Assembly (NCBI GenBank): GCA_947494825.1
Contig: CANLWN010000005.1
Span: 310,001-374,000, forward strand
Direction: 5' to 3'
Length of the DNA: 64,000 bases
Origin: an uncultured Flavobacteriaceae bacterium
GTDB taxonomy: Bacteria; Bacteroidota; Bacteroidia; Flavobacteriales; Flavobacteriaceae
Part shown: piece by piece, positions 55,272-64,000 of the stretch
Numbering within the stretch: position 1 is the stretch's first letter
Layout of the letters: the number at the start of each line of letters is the position of its first letter
Position numbers and translations under genes: made by a program
The notes under the pieces: model-generated
What the model saw: only the letters and a program-made list of their open reading frames with translations
What the model was told of the DNA's origin: nothing
The model's database searches: none

Positions 55272-56873
55272 TCAATATTTTAAAATCAAAAAATCCATTT
55301 GTAAAGGAGCCAAGGTCTTTAGCAAGTACGGTATAAGTTCTTCGCCCATTTCGAGGTACAGCTCGGAAAAATTTAGGTTCCGTTCTTGAAGGGATTGATT
55401 GGGAAAAAGGGCGTTCTGCATCTCCGTCATACGCACCACCTGATCTTTGAGTTTCCTTTTTTGTGCCTGCAGGAGCCTTTTTTCCAAGCGGTCCAACCCC
55501 TTTAGTTGTTTAACCTCTTGGGCCTTTACTGCACCGTAAAAGGATTTATCTGTTTGATCTGCCAATTGAAACAAGGCCTGGAACTGCTCCTTTAAATGTT
55601 TTCGCTCTGGCGTAAAATCGATATTGATATTGGAAATCTCCCGGATCCTTTTATTGATAAAGCTGCTTTGCTTCAAAAAAAGATCGGCGACCTGTAGCTC
55701 CAATTTTTCTATTTTTTTCCGCTGTTTTTCGGTTATTACCAAGGCCGAATTCCGAAGTAGCAATACCGGAAATGGCACCTCCATGGCCTCGAAGGATGTT
55801 TTGAGCTCCAACCAATAGGCCAGTTCTCCCCCACCACCTATATAACATAGATTGGGAAGGATTACCTCTTGGTACAAAGGTCTACTCACCACATTGGGCG
55901 AAAAACGTTCGGGGTGTGCTTCCAATTCGGCCAGCAGTTCTTCACGGCTAAACTCAATGGACGTGCCGTTTACTTGAAATTTTCCCTCCTGCTCCACAAT
56001 GCGTTCCCGAAGACCTTGGTTTAAATAGAAATAATTAATCTCCCTGGGGTTGACCTGAATGGTGTAATTTTCGGGCAAGGCCTCCAGCCGGTCCATGGTT
56101 TGGGTAACCGCTTTAAAAGCCGTATTTTCCAATAGATCCTTCTTGATATAAGGAACCATGAGTTTTTTTAGACCAGCATCGTCCCCATCGATGATAACCA
56201 ATCCGTACGCACCAAAAAGTACATTGGCCAGGTAACGTGTGGCATCGGTAAGTCGGTCGTGCTTTAAATAGGCGTCGGAGAACAGTTGCTTTAAATCATC
56301 GGCATGCTTGCCGGCCCCCAATTCTTGGGAAAATGCCTCGTAGAGGAGGTCCAGTCCGTCCGTCGGCAAGTGCCCCACCGCACCTGAAGCTTCCTTGGTC
56401 CACTGCAATTTCTTCCCTTTGAAATTAAAAAAATTGATTTCCTCAAAATCGTGATCCTCTGTAGCCATCCAATAAACCGGGACAAAATCGTACTCCGGAT
56501 ACGCCTTTTTTAATTCCCGGGTAAGGTTAATGGTGGAGATAATCTTGTATAAAAAATACAATGGTCCGGTAAACAGGTTCAACTGATGCCCCGTAACTAC
56601 GGTAAAACTGTTGGCGTTCCCTAAGCGTTGGATGTTCTGCTCCGTACCTTTGGACTTGCTTATCCCTTGGTATTGCTCCTGCAGGGTTTGGCTCAGTAAG
56701 ATTCGATGTTTTTCTGGATAGTGGGCCTGCTTTTCTTCAATCTGTGCCTTAAAGTTTTTGAGGGTTGGAAATCGGTGATAAAAACCGTGTAGGTCCTCTT
56801 TTTCTTCCAGATAATCACATATCAATTTTGAAAAATAACCGGTCTGCTTAAAGGGAATGCCGTCTATATCCAT
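55272..56873 (-). CDS. bshC: Putative bacillithiol synthase (cysteine-adding enzyme) BshC
   Basis: The 533-residue protein matches BshC in length and in segments such as VVTGHQLNLFTGPLYFLYKI, VYWMATEDHDFEEINFF and LPNLCYIGGGGELAYWLELK, in the usual order. The C-terminal part is a long coiled coil (about residues 375-490). BshC adds cysteine to glucosaminyl-malate to finish bacillithiol, a low-molecular-weight thiol. BshA and BshB are not in the window. A TATTTTTG element lies 8 nt upstream. Confidence 0.95.
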   Translation of the reverse strand: MDIDGIPFKQTGYFSKLICDYLEEKEDLHGFYHRFPTLKNFKAQIEEKQAHYPEKHRILLSQTLQEQYQGISKSKGTEQNIQRLGNANSFTVVTGHQLNLFTGPLYFLYKIISTINLTRELKKAYPEYDFVPVYWMATEDHDFEEINFFNFKGKKLQWTKEASGAVGHLPTDGLDLLYEAFSQELGAGKHADDLKQLFSDAYLKHDRLTDATRYLANVLFGAYGLVIIDGDDAGLKKLMVPYIKKDLLENTAFKAVTQTMDRLEALPENYTIQVNPREINYFYLNQGLRERIVEQEGKFQVNGTSIEFSREELLAELEAHPERFSPNVVSRPLYQEVILPNLCYIGGGGELAYWLELKTSFEAMEVPFPVLLLRNSALVITEKQRKKIEKLELQVADLFLKQSSFINKRIREISNINIDFTPERKHLKEQFQALFQLADQTDKSFYGAVKAQEVKQLKGLDRLEKRLLQAQKRKLKDQVVRMTEMQNALFPNQSLQERNLNFSELYLEMGEELIPYLLKTLAPLQMDFLILKY

Positions 56874-56881
56874 ATAAAAAC

Positions 56882-56889
56882 CAAAAATA
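56882..56889 (-). promoter_or_regulatory. bshC: TAnnTTTG promoter element of bshC
   Basis: Minus strand TATTTTTG, 8 nt before the bshC ATG, giving a very short or absent leader. I see no -33 TTG at the normal distance. Confidence 0.5.
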
Positions 56890-57080
56890 TGCGTAAATAT
56901 AGAATTCTATCCGCTTCCAGTTCCTAAAAATACGTTAAGAAGTTTTTCCCAAGAAAACCGATCAAGGGAGAAAACAAAACCACCGTACTACCACGGCTTG
57001 CCGTCGGATTCTAAGGTTCCAAGCGGCAGATTTCATCAATTATTGTTAGCTTTGGGGCATTACAAACGAAACAAACCTTT

Positions 57081-59537
57081 ATGAAGTACTCCTTACTCGC
57101 ATGCACCCTTTTGTTTTTTACCATTTCCATCGCCCAGGAGCTTAAAAGTCCCTCCGAATTTTTGGGTTATGAGCTGGGTACCCAATTTACCCGTCATCAC
57201 GAGGTGGTGGATTATTACCAGTACCTGGCAGAAACTGCATCCAATAGGGTACAGTTGGTGGAATACGGCAAAACCAATGAAAGGCGTCCTTTGCTTTTGG
57301 CCTATGTCAGTGCTGCCGCGAACATGCAAAATTTGGAAAACATACGTGAAGCCCATCTTAAAAGTACGCAAGGGCAAAGTGGTGCGGACAAAGCCATTGT
57401 ATGGCTTAGCTACAATGTGCACGGGAATGAAAGTGTGAGCATGGAGGCCTCCATGCAGACCATTTATGCACTTTTGACGGAAAAGAGTGCCTATCTGGAC
57501 AATACCGTGGTAATTATTGATCCCTGTATCAATCCCGATGGAAGGGATCGTTATGCCAACTGGTACAACCAATATAAGAACACTCCCTTTAATACGGACC
57601 CCAATAGCAAAGAGCATCATGAGGGTTGGTGGAACGGGCGATCTAACCATTATATGTTCGATCTTAACCGCGATTGGGCCTGGCTGACCCAAGTGGAAAG
57701 TAGACATCGATTAAAAAAATACAACCAGTGGTTACCGCACGTTCATGCCGATTTTCATGAACAAGGAATCAACAACCCCTATTTCTTTGCTCCCGCAGCG
57801 GAACCTTACCATGAGGTCATAACCGACTTTCAACGGGATTTTCAGGTGACCATAGGAAAAAATCACGCCAAATACTTTGATGCCCAGGGCTGGTTTTATT
57901 TTACCAAGGAAGTCTTTGACCTGTTCTATCCCAGCTATGGGGATACCTACCCTACCTATAACGGGGCCATTGGGATGACTTATGAACAAGGGGGAGGCGG
58001 AAGGGCCGGACTGGGGGTCATTACCCGTATCGGGGATACGTTGACCCTTCAAGATCGTATTGCCCACCACCTTACCACAGGACTGTCTACCGTGGAAATT
58101 GCTGCAAAGAACGCAGCAAAATTAAACGAAGAATTTCTCAAGTTTCATACCAGCAAGAACTACAAGTACAAGAGTTATGTCCTTAAGGGCGATGCCGATA
58201 GGTTAAAAGCCCTTTCCGAATTGCTGGACCAGCATGAAATACAATACGGCACGGCCAACAACGGTACCATAAAGGGCTTCAATTATGCCACTGGGAGAAA
58301 TGGAAGCATGCGGGTTTCGGACCAAAGCATGGTGGTCTCCACGGATCAGACCAAGGGCACCTTGGTTAAGGTATTGTTTGAACCCGACGCCAAACTTAGC
58401 GATTCCCTTACCTATGATATTACGGCTTGGTCCCTGCCCTATGCCTACGGCTTGGAGGCCGTTGCCTCTGAAACGAGGCTCCCATCCAATCCAATGACCC
58501 CCTGGAAGGTGCATACGTCAGGTGATACGGGCGAGGCGGATGCCTATGCCTTTCTCACGGATTGGAGCAGCATGAACGATGCTCGGTTTTTGGCAGACCT
58601 GCTTCAAAGGGGTATCCGGGTCCGCTATGCACAAAAGCCGTTTACCCTGGACGGGAGAAGTTATGAGCGCGGCAGCTTGATCATCACTAAGGCCGATAAC
58701 AAGGGGAACGCCAACTTCCTGGCCGACCTGGGAGCGTGTGCGGAGCGACATTCCAAATCCTTGACGGCCACCACGACCGGATTTGTGGAGCAGGGCAAGG
58801 ATTTTGGTTCTTCCTATGTGGAAATGGTACCCAAGATAAAAGTAGCCGTGCTCGCTGGGAATCCTACCTCCACCTATCGTTTTGGGGAAATATGGCACTT
58901 TTTTGAAAAACAGCTGCACTACCCACTTACGGTGGTGGACAGTGATTATATGGATCAGGTAGATTTTTCCAACTACCAAATCCTTATTCTCCCTGGTGGC
59001 TGGTACGGAAACTTTTTTGATAAGGACAAACTGGCAGAACTTAAGAAATGGGTAGCAAATGGCGGCAAACTCATTGCTATGGGCGGTGCCATAAAAGGTA
59101 TCGATGGTGAAGATGGCTTTGGAATAACACTGAGGGAAATGGGAAAAGACAGCACTGAGACCGCCATATATCCCTATGATGAAGGGCAGCGGGAACGCAT
59201 TAAAAGTGCCATTACCGGTGCGGTCTTTAAGGCCAAAGTAGACAATACGCACCCCCTGGCCTATGGTTATCCCAACACCTATTTCACCCTAAAATTGGGA
59301 AATGACGCCTTTGAATATTTGGATGGAGGTACCGTGGCCTATATAGAAAATGATACCGTACCCATATCGGGCTTTGCGGGAAGCAAAGCCCAGAAACAAA
59401 TTGGAGAGAGCCTGATTTTTGGCGTAGAGCAGCACGGACAAGGACAGGTCGTCTATATGGTAGACAATCCGCTGTTTCGAGGTTTTTGGGAAAACGGCAA
59501 GCTCTTTTTCGCCAATGCAATCTTTATGGTGGACTAA
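57081..59537 (+). CDS. Secreted M14 zinc carboxypeptidase with C-terminal glutaminase-like domain
   Basis: The 818-residue protein has a signal peptide (MKYSLLACTLLFFTISIAQ). The M14 domain has zinc ligands His114 and Glu117 in HGNES, His near 220-226 in PHVHADFHEQG, and a probable catalytic Glu302 in GMTYEQGGGG. Residues about 595-680 resemble a class I glutamine-amidotransferase-like fold (ILILPGGWYG, LAELKKWVANGGKLIAMGG) without the nucleophile Cys. The same combination occurs in other Bacteroidota M14 proteins as far as I recall. It probably digests peptides or cell-wall material in the periplasm. Confidence 0.9.
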   Translation: MKYSLLACTLLFFTISIAQELKSPSEFLGYELGTQFTRHHEVVDYYQYLAETASNRVQLVEYGKTNERRPLLLAYVSAAANMQNLENIREAHLKSTQGQSGADKAIVWLSYNVHGNESVSMEASMQTIYALLTEKSAYLDNTVVIIDPCINPDGRDRYANWYNQYKNTPFNTDPNSKEHHEGWWNGRSNHYMFDLNRDWAWLTQVESRHRLKKYNQWLPHVHADFHEQGINNPYFFAPAAEPYHEVITDFQRDFQVTIGKNHAKYFDAQGWFYFTKEVFDLFYPSYGDTYPTYNGAIGMTYEQGGGGRAGLGVITRIGDTLTLQDRIAHHLTTGLSTVEIAAKNAAKLNEEFLKFHTSKNYKYKSYVLKGDADRLKALSELLDQHEIQYGTANNGTIKGFNYATGRNGSMRVSDQSMVVSTDQTKGTLVKVLFEPDAKLSDSLTYDITAWSLPYAYGLEAVASETRLPSNPMTPWKVHTSGDTGEADAYAFLTDWSSMNDARFLADLLQRGIRVRYAQKPFTLDGRSYERGSLIITKADNKGNANFLADLGACAERHSKSLTATTTGFVEQGKDFGSSYVEMVPKIKVAVLAGNPTSTYRFGEIWHFFEKQLHYPLTVVDSDYMDQVDFSNYQILILPGGWYGNFFDKDKLAELKKWVANGGKLIAMGGAIKGIDGEDGFGITLREMGKDSTETAIYPYDEGQRERIKSAITGAVFKAKVDNTHPLAYGYPNTYFTLKLGNDAFEYLDGGTVAYIENDTVPISGFAGSKAQKQIGESLIFGVEQHGQGQVVYMVDNPLFRGFWENGKLFFANAIFMVD

Positions 59538-59583
59538 AATTTGTTCACTCCCTATGTAACTAGAACAAAACATTTCCCATACA

Positions 59584-59838
59584 ATGAAACCGAGCAAATT
59601 ATCCAGTCTTTCCCTGGGGGAACTCAAAAAAAAGGAAAAGTCCCTAAAGATGGCTATCGGTCTTTTGGCGGGGGCCGTACTGATCATGTACGGGGCCCAG
59701 ATTTATAACTATGTTGAAACCAAAGAGGTCAACACCTTAATGTTGTTGCCTTTGGTCTTTACTTTTTTGGTAATTGCCAACTATGTGAATCTGAAAAAGA
59801 TTACTGCAGAAATTAAATCCAGGGAGGACGTATCATAA
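59584..59838 (+). CDS. Small two-helix membrane protein of unknown function
   Basis: The 84-residue protein has two hydrophobic segments (AIGLLAGAVLIMYGAQIY and LMLLPLVFTFLVIANYV) linked by a short charged loop, with Lys-rich ends. No family is recognised. It starts 46 nt after the M14 gene and could be co-transcribed. Confidence 0.75.
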   Translation: MKPSKLSSLSLGELKKKEKSLKMAIGLLAGAVLIMYGAQIYNYVETKEVNTLMLLPLVFTFLVIANYVNLKKITAEIKSREDVS

Positions 59839-59992
59839 AGAAGAAGGACCTTGTTTGGCCATTGGGAATCCGAGAAAGTACAGCGATGCTATTCTTGTAG
59901 ATGCCCTGACAAATCCAAATATAAAACGAGTAGCCCCCCAATAATTGCAAGGGCACTGACTATCTTTGCATTTTTACGGTGCTAGCATTAAA

Positions 59993-60727
59993 ATGAAGGA
60001 ACAACAATCGGTACGGATCAACAAATATCTCAGCGAGGTGGGGTACTGCTCACGTAGGGCTGCAGATAAACTCATTGATGAAGGCCGTGTGACCCTGAAT
60101 GGCAAGGTACCCGAAATGGGCACCAAAATTGTGGCAGGGGATGAAGTACGCGTAGACGGTAAGTTGATTTCGGAACCCGGGAATACCCAGGTCTATATTG
60201 CCTTTAACAAACCCGTGGGCATTGTTTGCACTACCGATACCAAGGTAGAAAAGGACAATATTATAGATTATATCAACTATCCAAAACGCATCTTTCCGAT
60301 TGGCCGATTGGACAAACCCAGTGAGGGCCTTATCTTCTTGACAAATGACGGGGATATCGTGAACAAGATCCTACGTGCCCGGAACCATCACGAAAAGGAA
60401 TACCTTGTTTCCGTTAACAAACCCCTTACCACTACCTTCATTCATAAGATGGGCAACGGTGTGCCCATTCTGGATACCGTGACCCGTAAATGCGATGTGG
60501 AACAATTAGACCGGTATCGCTTTAAAATTGTATTGACCCAAGGCCTCAATCGGCAAATTAGAAGAATGTGTGAGCACCTGGGGTACCGGGTCACTAAATT
60601 AAAACGGGTACGGATCATGAATGTAAGATTGGATATTCCGTTAGGTCAGTGGCGATACCTTACAGAAGCTGAACTAAAGGAGATCCACCGATTGGTATCG
60701 GCTTCCTCCAAGACGCACGAAGACTAA
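59993..60727 (+). CDS. rluF: 23S rRNA pseudouridine(2604) synthase RluF
   Basis: From the ATG at 59993 the product has 244 residues. An upstream TTG would add nine residues. An S4-like domain is at the N-terminus ([30 protein letters not shown]), then the RsuA-type catalytic motif [17 protein letters not shown] with the catalytic Asp and the specific C-terminal motif [26 protein letters not shown]. This fits RluF, which makes pseudouridine at position 2604. A TATCTTTG element is at 59961-59968. Confidence 0.93.
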   Translation: MKEQQSVRINKYLSEVGYCSRRAADKLIDEGRVTLNGKVPEMGTKIVAGDEVRVDGKLISEPGNTQVYIAFNKPVGIVCTTDTKVEKDNIIDYINYPKRIFPIGRLDKPSEGLIFLTNDGDIVNKILRARNHHEKEYLVSVNKPLTTTFIHKMGNGVPILDTVTRKCDVEQLDRYRFKIVLTQGLNRQIRRMCEHLGYRVTKLKRVRIMNVRLDIPLGQWRYLTEAELKEIHRLVSASSKTHED

Positions 60728-60956
60728 AAAAGTTGCCTACAAGGCGCCCAGGTGCCGAACGCACAATTTCGGGAATATCGGATTAATCCATCCCATGTTG
60801 TAAGGCCTGTCCCTTTTTTACGATATTCCTAATAGGTCTTTCCAAAAACGGAAGAGATCTTAGATAGAAACAGTATACATAGTATCTTAAAAATCACTAC
60901 CTTAGAATGTGGAATTAGCCCCCCTCACGATGGGGTTCAAAATAAATAGATAAACC

Positions 60957-62285
60957 ATGGGACAGAATTTCATACCATCTGTAAAAAAAACATTTACCGC
61001 ACTAGTGACCTTATCGCTAGTCATAGGTTTTATGGGAAAGCTGCAAGCAGCTGCTCCTTTTCAGGATACCTCTCAACAAATTTCTGATTTTAATGTATAC
61101 AAGGGCAAGGTCATCGACGCTGTTACGAAAAAACCGCTAGTCTTTGCCTCCTTGGCCATTGCGGGCACCAATATTACAACCGTTACCAATACGGAAGGTG
61201 GGTTTCAGCTAAAAGTACCCAAGGATATTTCCGAAGGCAGTGTTAGCATTTCCTTTTTGGGTTATAAGACCATAACCTTGCCCTTGTCCCAGCTAAGCGA
61301 GGACAAAAACCGTATTGCCTTAGAGGTATCCATTACCGAGCTCAGCGAGGTTGATGTGGCCATCCCCAAGGATGCGGGCGTTTTGGTAAGGGAAACCCTG
61401 GCCAAAAAGGGGGAGAACTATTTTAATGACCCGACACTGATGACGGCCTTCTATAGGGAGACCATTAAGAAGCGGAGAAAAAATGTTTCTCTTTCCGAAG
61501 CCGTGGTCAATATTTATAAGACGCCCTACACTTCGGATCGTAAAGATGCGGTAAAACTGTACAAGGCCAGAAAAAGTACGGATTACAGCAAGTTGGATAC
61601 CGTAGCCTTAAAATTGCAGGGAGGTCCGTTCAATGCCCTGTTCGTGGACATCATGAAATATCCCGAATACATCTTTACACCGGAGACCATTAAACAGTAC
61701 AATTTTAGCTTTGACCGGTCCACTCGAATAAACGACAGACTCATTTACGTGGTCAACTTTAGGCAAAGAGATGACATTAAAAGCCCCTTATATATGGGAA
61801 AGCTTTTCATTGATTCCCAAAACAAGACACTCACCAGCGCCATTTATTCCTTGAACATTACCGACAGGGAAAGGGCCAGTAGAATGTTCGTAAGGCGAAA
61901 GCCCAGGAACGCTACGGTATATCCGACGGAGGTGGCCTATCGGGTAGACTACAGGGAAAAGGACGGCAGATGGTATTACAGCTATAGCAATGTCCTGCTT
62001 CAGTTTAAGGTGAATTGGGATGATAAGTTGTTCAATTCGGTGTACAGTATGGCCGCGGAGATGGCCGTTACCGATTGGAAGAAAAACCTAAAGGACGAGC
62101 TGCCCAGATCCCGTGATCGTATTAAGTCGTCCATCATTTTGAGCGACGAGGCCCTAGGCTTTTCCGATCCCGATTTTTGGGGCGAATACAATATCATTGA
62201 GCCCGAAAAATCCATTGAGTCGGCTATTAAAAAGATCCAGCGCCAGTTAAGACGGGCCAACCGGGGAGGCGCTTCGACCCCCTAG
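60957..62285 (+). CDS. Secreted protein with carboxypeptidase-regulatory-like domain
   Basis: The 442-residue protein has a signal peptide (near residues 12-32) and a beta-sandwich at about 46-125: YKGKVIDAVTKKPLVFASLAIAGTNITTVTNTEGGFQL, the CarboxypepD_reg-like plug found in TonB-dependent receptors. The rest (about 130-440) is beta-rich with FYRETIKKRRKNVSLSEAVVNIYK and IYVVNFRQRDDIKSPLYMGKLFID, as in DUF5686-like proteins of this phylum. It lacks a receptor barrel. Function unknown; surface or periplasm likely. Confidence 0.85.
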   Translation: MGQNFIPSVKKTFTALVTLSLVIGFMGKLQAAAPFQDTSQQISDFNVYKGKVIDAVTKKPLVFASLAIAGTNITTVTNTEGGFQLKVPKDISEGSVSISFLGYKTITLPLSQLSEDKNRIALEVSITELSEVDVAIPKDAGVLVRETLAKKGENYFNDPTLMTAFYRETIKKRRKNVSLSEAVVNIYKTPYTSDRKDAVKLYKARKSTDYSKLDTVALKLQGGPFNALFVDIMKYPEYIFTPETIKQYNFSFDRSTRINDRLIYVVNFRQRDDIKSPLYMGKLFIDSQNKTLTSAIYSLNITDRERASRMFVRRKPRNATVYPTEVAYRVDYREKDGRWYYSYSNVLLQFKVNWDDKLFNSVYSMAAEMAVTDWKKNLKDELPRSRDRIKSSIILSDEALGFSDPDFWGEYNIIEPEKSIESAIKKIQRQLRRANRGGASTP

Positions 62286-62311
62286 GGTATGGAGACAAGA
62301 CGAATAAGGAG

Positions 62312-62346
62312 AAATCGGTGGTTATTTAGGGCTGCCGATTTTTTTA
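62312..62346 (+). terminator. Probable terminator after the carboxypeptidase-regulatory-domain gene
   Basis: AAATCGG at 62312-62318 pairs with CCGATTT at 62335-62341, followed by TTTTT. The loop is long (16 nt) but can form a second small stem. Confidence 0.65.
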
Positions 62347-62599
62347 TTTTCCATAGCGAACCTCAGAAAAAGGGCAAACAGAAATGGAACTGCATTTATG
62401 AACAATTGTTTATAACTATAGTTTATATTATGTTGATTTTAAATCCATTATAAAATTTGGAATTTTCAAAAAATGGAATACATTTGATTTAAGGTTCTGG
62501 GGGATAAGTCAGCAATGACCTGGAATTCCAGAGCCGGTATAAAGTTGACGTTCTTTATATTGTTGTTTGACCGCTTTGGGAGTAGTAATGTAGCAATAC

Positions 62600-62755
62600 A
62601 TGAGTACAAAAAAAGCTGGTGGACGGACGAACGGAAGGCTTAGGCCGGAAGCGAGAAAGTTTATGTTTTTCGGACATAGTGCAGGACTTCGGTATGTACT
62701 AAAGAAAAAAAACAGAGGACAACGAGAAGAAACACGGAGTAGTTACTTGGTTTAA
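62600..62755 (+). CDS. Possible small basic protein (51 aa), uncertain
   Basis: An ATG frame of 51 codons gives a product rich in Arg, Lys and Gly (MSTKKAGGRTNGRLRP...). I recognise no family and see no ribosome binding site or promoter. It may be chance in a purine-rich RNA gene. Confidence 0.2.
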   Translation: MSTKKAGGRTNGRLRPEARKFMFFGHSAGLRYVLKKKNRGQREETRSSYLV

Positions 62756-62882
62756 CAATTAGGGATGAAAAATGTTTTAAACGTTAAAATAGGGAACCGG
62801 ACGCAATCAATGGTTGCAGTTTTGTGGAATAGCGGAGCAATCCTATAGGAAGCAGGACACTAAGTTTGGGGAACTATTTTTA

Positions 62883-62930
62883 AAAAGCCATATCGATGTA
62901 CTCGTACAATGATATGGCTTTTGTCTTTTT
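62883..62930. terminator. Strong, probably bidirectional terminator hairpin
   Basis: AAAAGCCATATC pairs with GATATGGCTTTT (12 bp), and TGTAC/GTACA extend it inside. It is followed by TTTTT downstream and A-rich sequence upstream, so it could work in both directions. It may end an RNA encoded in 62500-62880. Confidence 0.85.
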
Positions 62931-63024
62931 GGTGTTTTTTAATTCCCTTTTCCCCCTCCCCTTCAAAAGCGAATTCCTTTCCAAGTTTCCCCGTCCAGCA
63001 CGCCCTTTGGCCGGTATAAAATTG

Positions 63025-63032
63025 TATATTTG
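63025..63032 (+). promoter_or_regulatory. icd: TAnnTTTG promoter element of the isocitrate dehydrogenase gene
   Basis: TATATTTG matches the consensus and lies 28 nt before the start. A TTTG 15 nt upstream (63006-63009) could be the -33 element, slightly closer than usual. Confidence 0.55.
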
Positions 63033-63054
63033 CTCCGCTTTAATAAATTCTTAG

Positions 63055-64000
<946 letters not shown>

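Noticed and set aside
62500..62880. RNase P RNA or tmRNA in the gene-free segment
   Set aside because: The conserved words of both RNAs that I know (for example GAGGAAAGTCC for RNase P) are absent.

Overview
The window looks like a chromosomal segment of a marine-type member of the Flavobacteriaceae (Bacteroidota). This is inferred from flavobacterial promoter elements (TAnnTTTG, often a few bases from the start codon), lipoproteins with acidic residues straight after the lipidated Cys, a BshC bacillithiol enzyme, TPR-containing LytS-type and LuxR-type sensors, FAS1 lipoproteins, and the gene pairs pyrG-yidC and guaA-LysM protein. About 50 protein genes are supported. I saw no rRNA, tRNA, CRISPR array, insertion sequence or prophage.

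Layout. 1-2.6 kb (minus): an M48 protease gene followed by a truncated secreted-protein gene. 2.9-9.2 kb (plus): a GGCT-fold lipoprotein, an amidase without signal peptide, an amidohydrolase/DinB/SnoaL-like operon and an M1 aminopeptidase. 9.3-11.9 kb: a BtuF-like binding protein, then a TetR regulator and an alpha/beta hydrolase, each preceded by the same 18-bp palindromic operator. 12.2-15.8 kb: a succinate dehydrogenase operon whose membrane anchor carries Cys/His motifs of the type F (mycobacterial Sdh1-like) class. 15.9-23.2 kb: a short helical protein, an AraC regulator divergent from a YHS-domain protein, a His-rich TPR protein with an SCO1 copper protein, a nitronate monooxygenase and mnmA. 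23.7-26.4 kb: two FAS1 lipoproteins. 26.8-30.7 kb (minus): DUF3820 protein, pyrG, yidC. 30.8-32.5 kb: a low-complexity lipoprotein and a Tat-exported TIM-barrel protein.

32.6-40.2 kb is one of the two most interesting parts. A LytS/LytR-like two-component system is divergent from five consecutive genes for exported proteins. The last four are paralogues of one another and I cannot assign them a function. 40.3-44.9 kb (minus) is an operon guaA, LysM/PBP-like protein, OsmC, DUF922 protein with a near-leaderless promoter. A secreted GH65-type glycosidase diverges from it.

47.1-53.0 kb is the second interesting part. Two tandem membrane-bound TPR/HTH regulators share a 139-bp stretch of perfect DNA identity. 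They are followed by a lipoprotein that resembles cholesterol-dependent cytolysins but ends in hemopexin-like repeats instead of the usual cholesterol-binding domain. The rest holds a PNPOx-like protein, a PLP decarboxylase, bshC, an M14 peptidase, a small membrane protein, rluF, a carboxypeptidase-regulatory-domain protein, a gene-free stretch of about 700 bp that may encode a structured RNA, and the start of a monomeric isocitrate dehydrogenase gene cut by the right edge.

All family assignments come from reading motifs by eye. No database search was possible.
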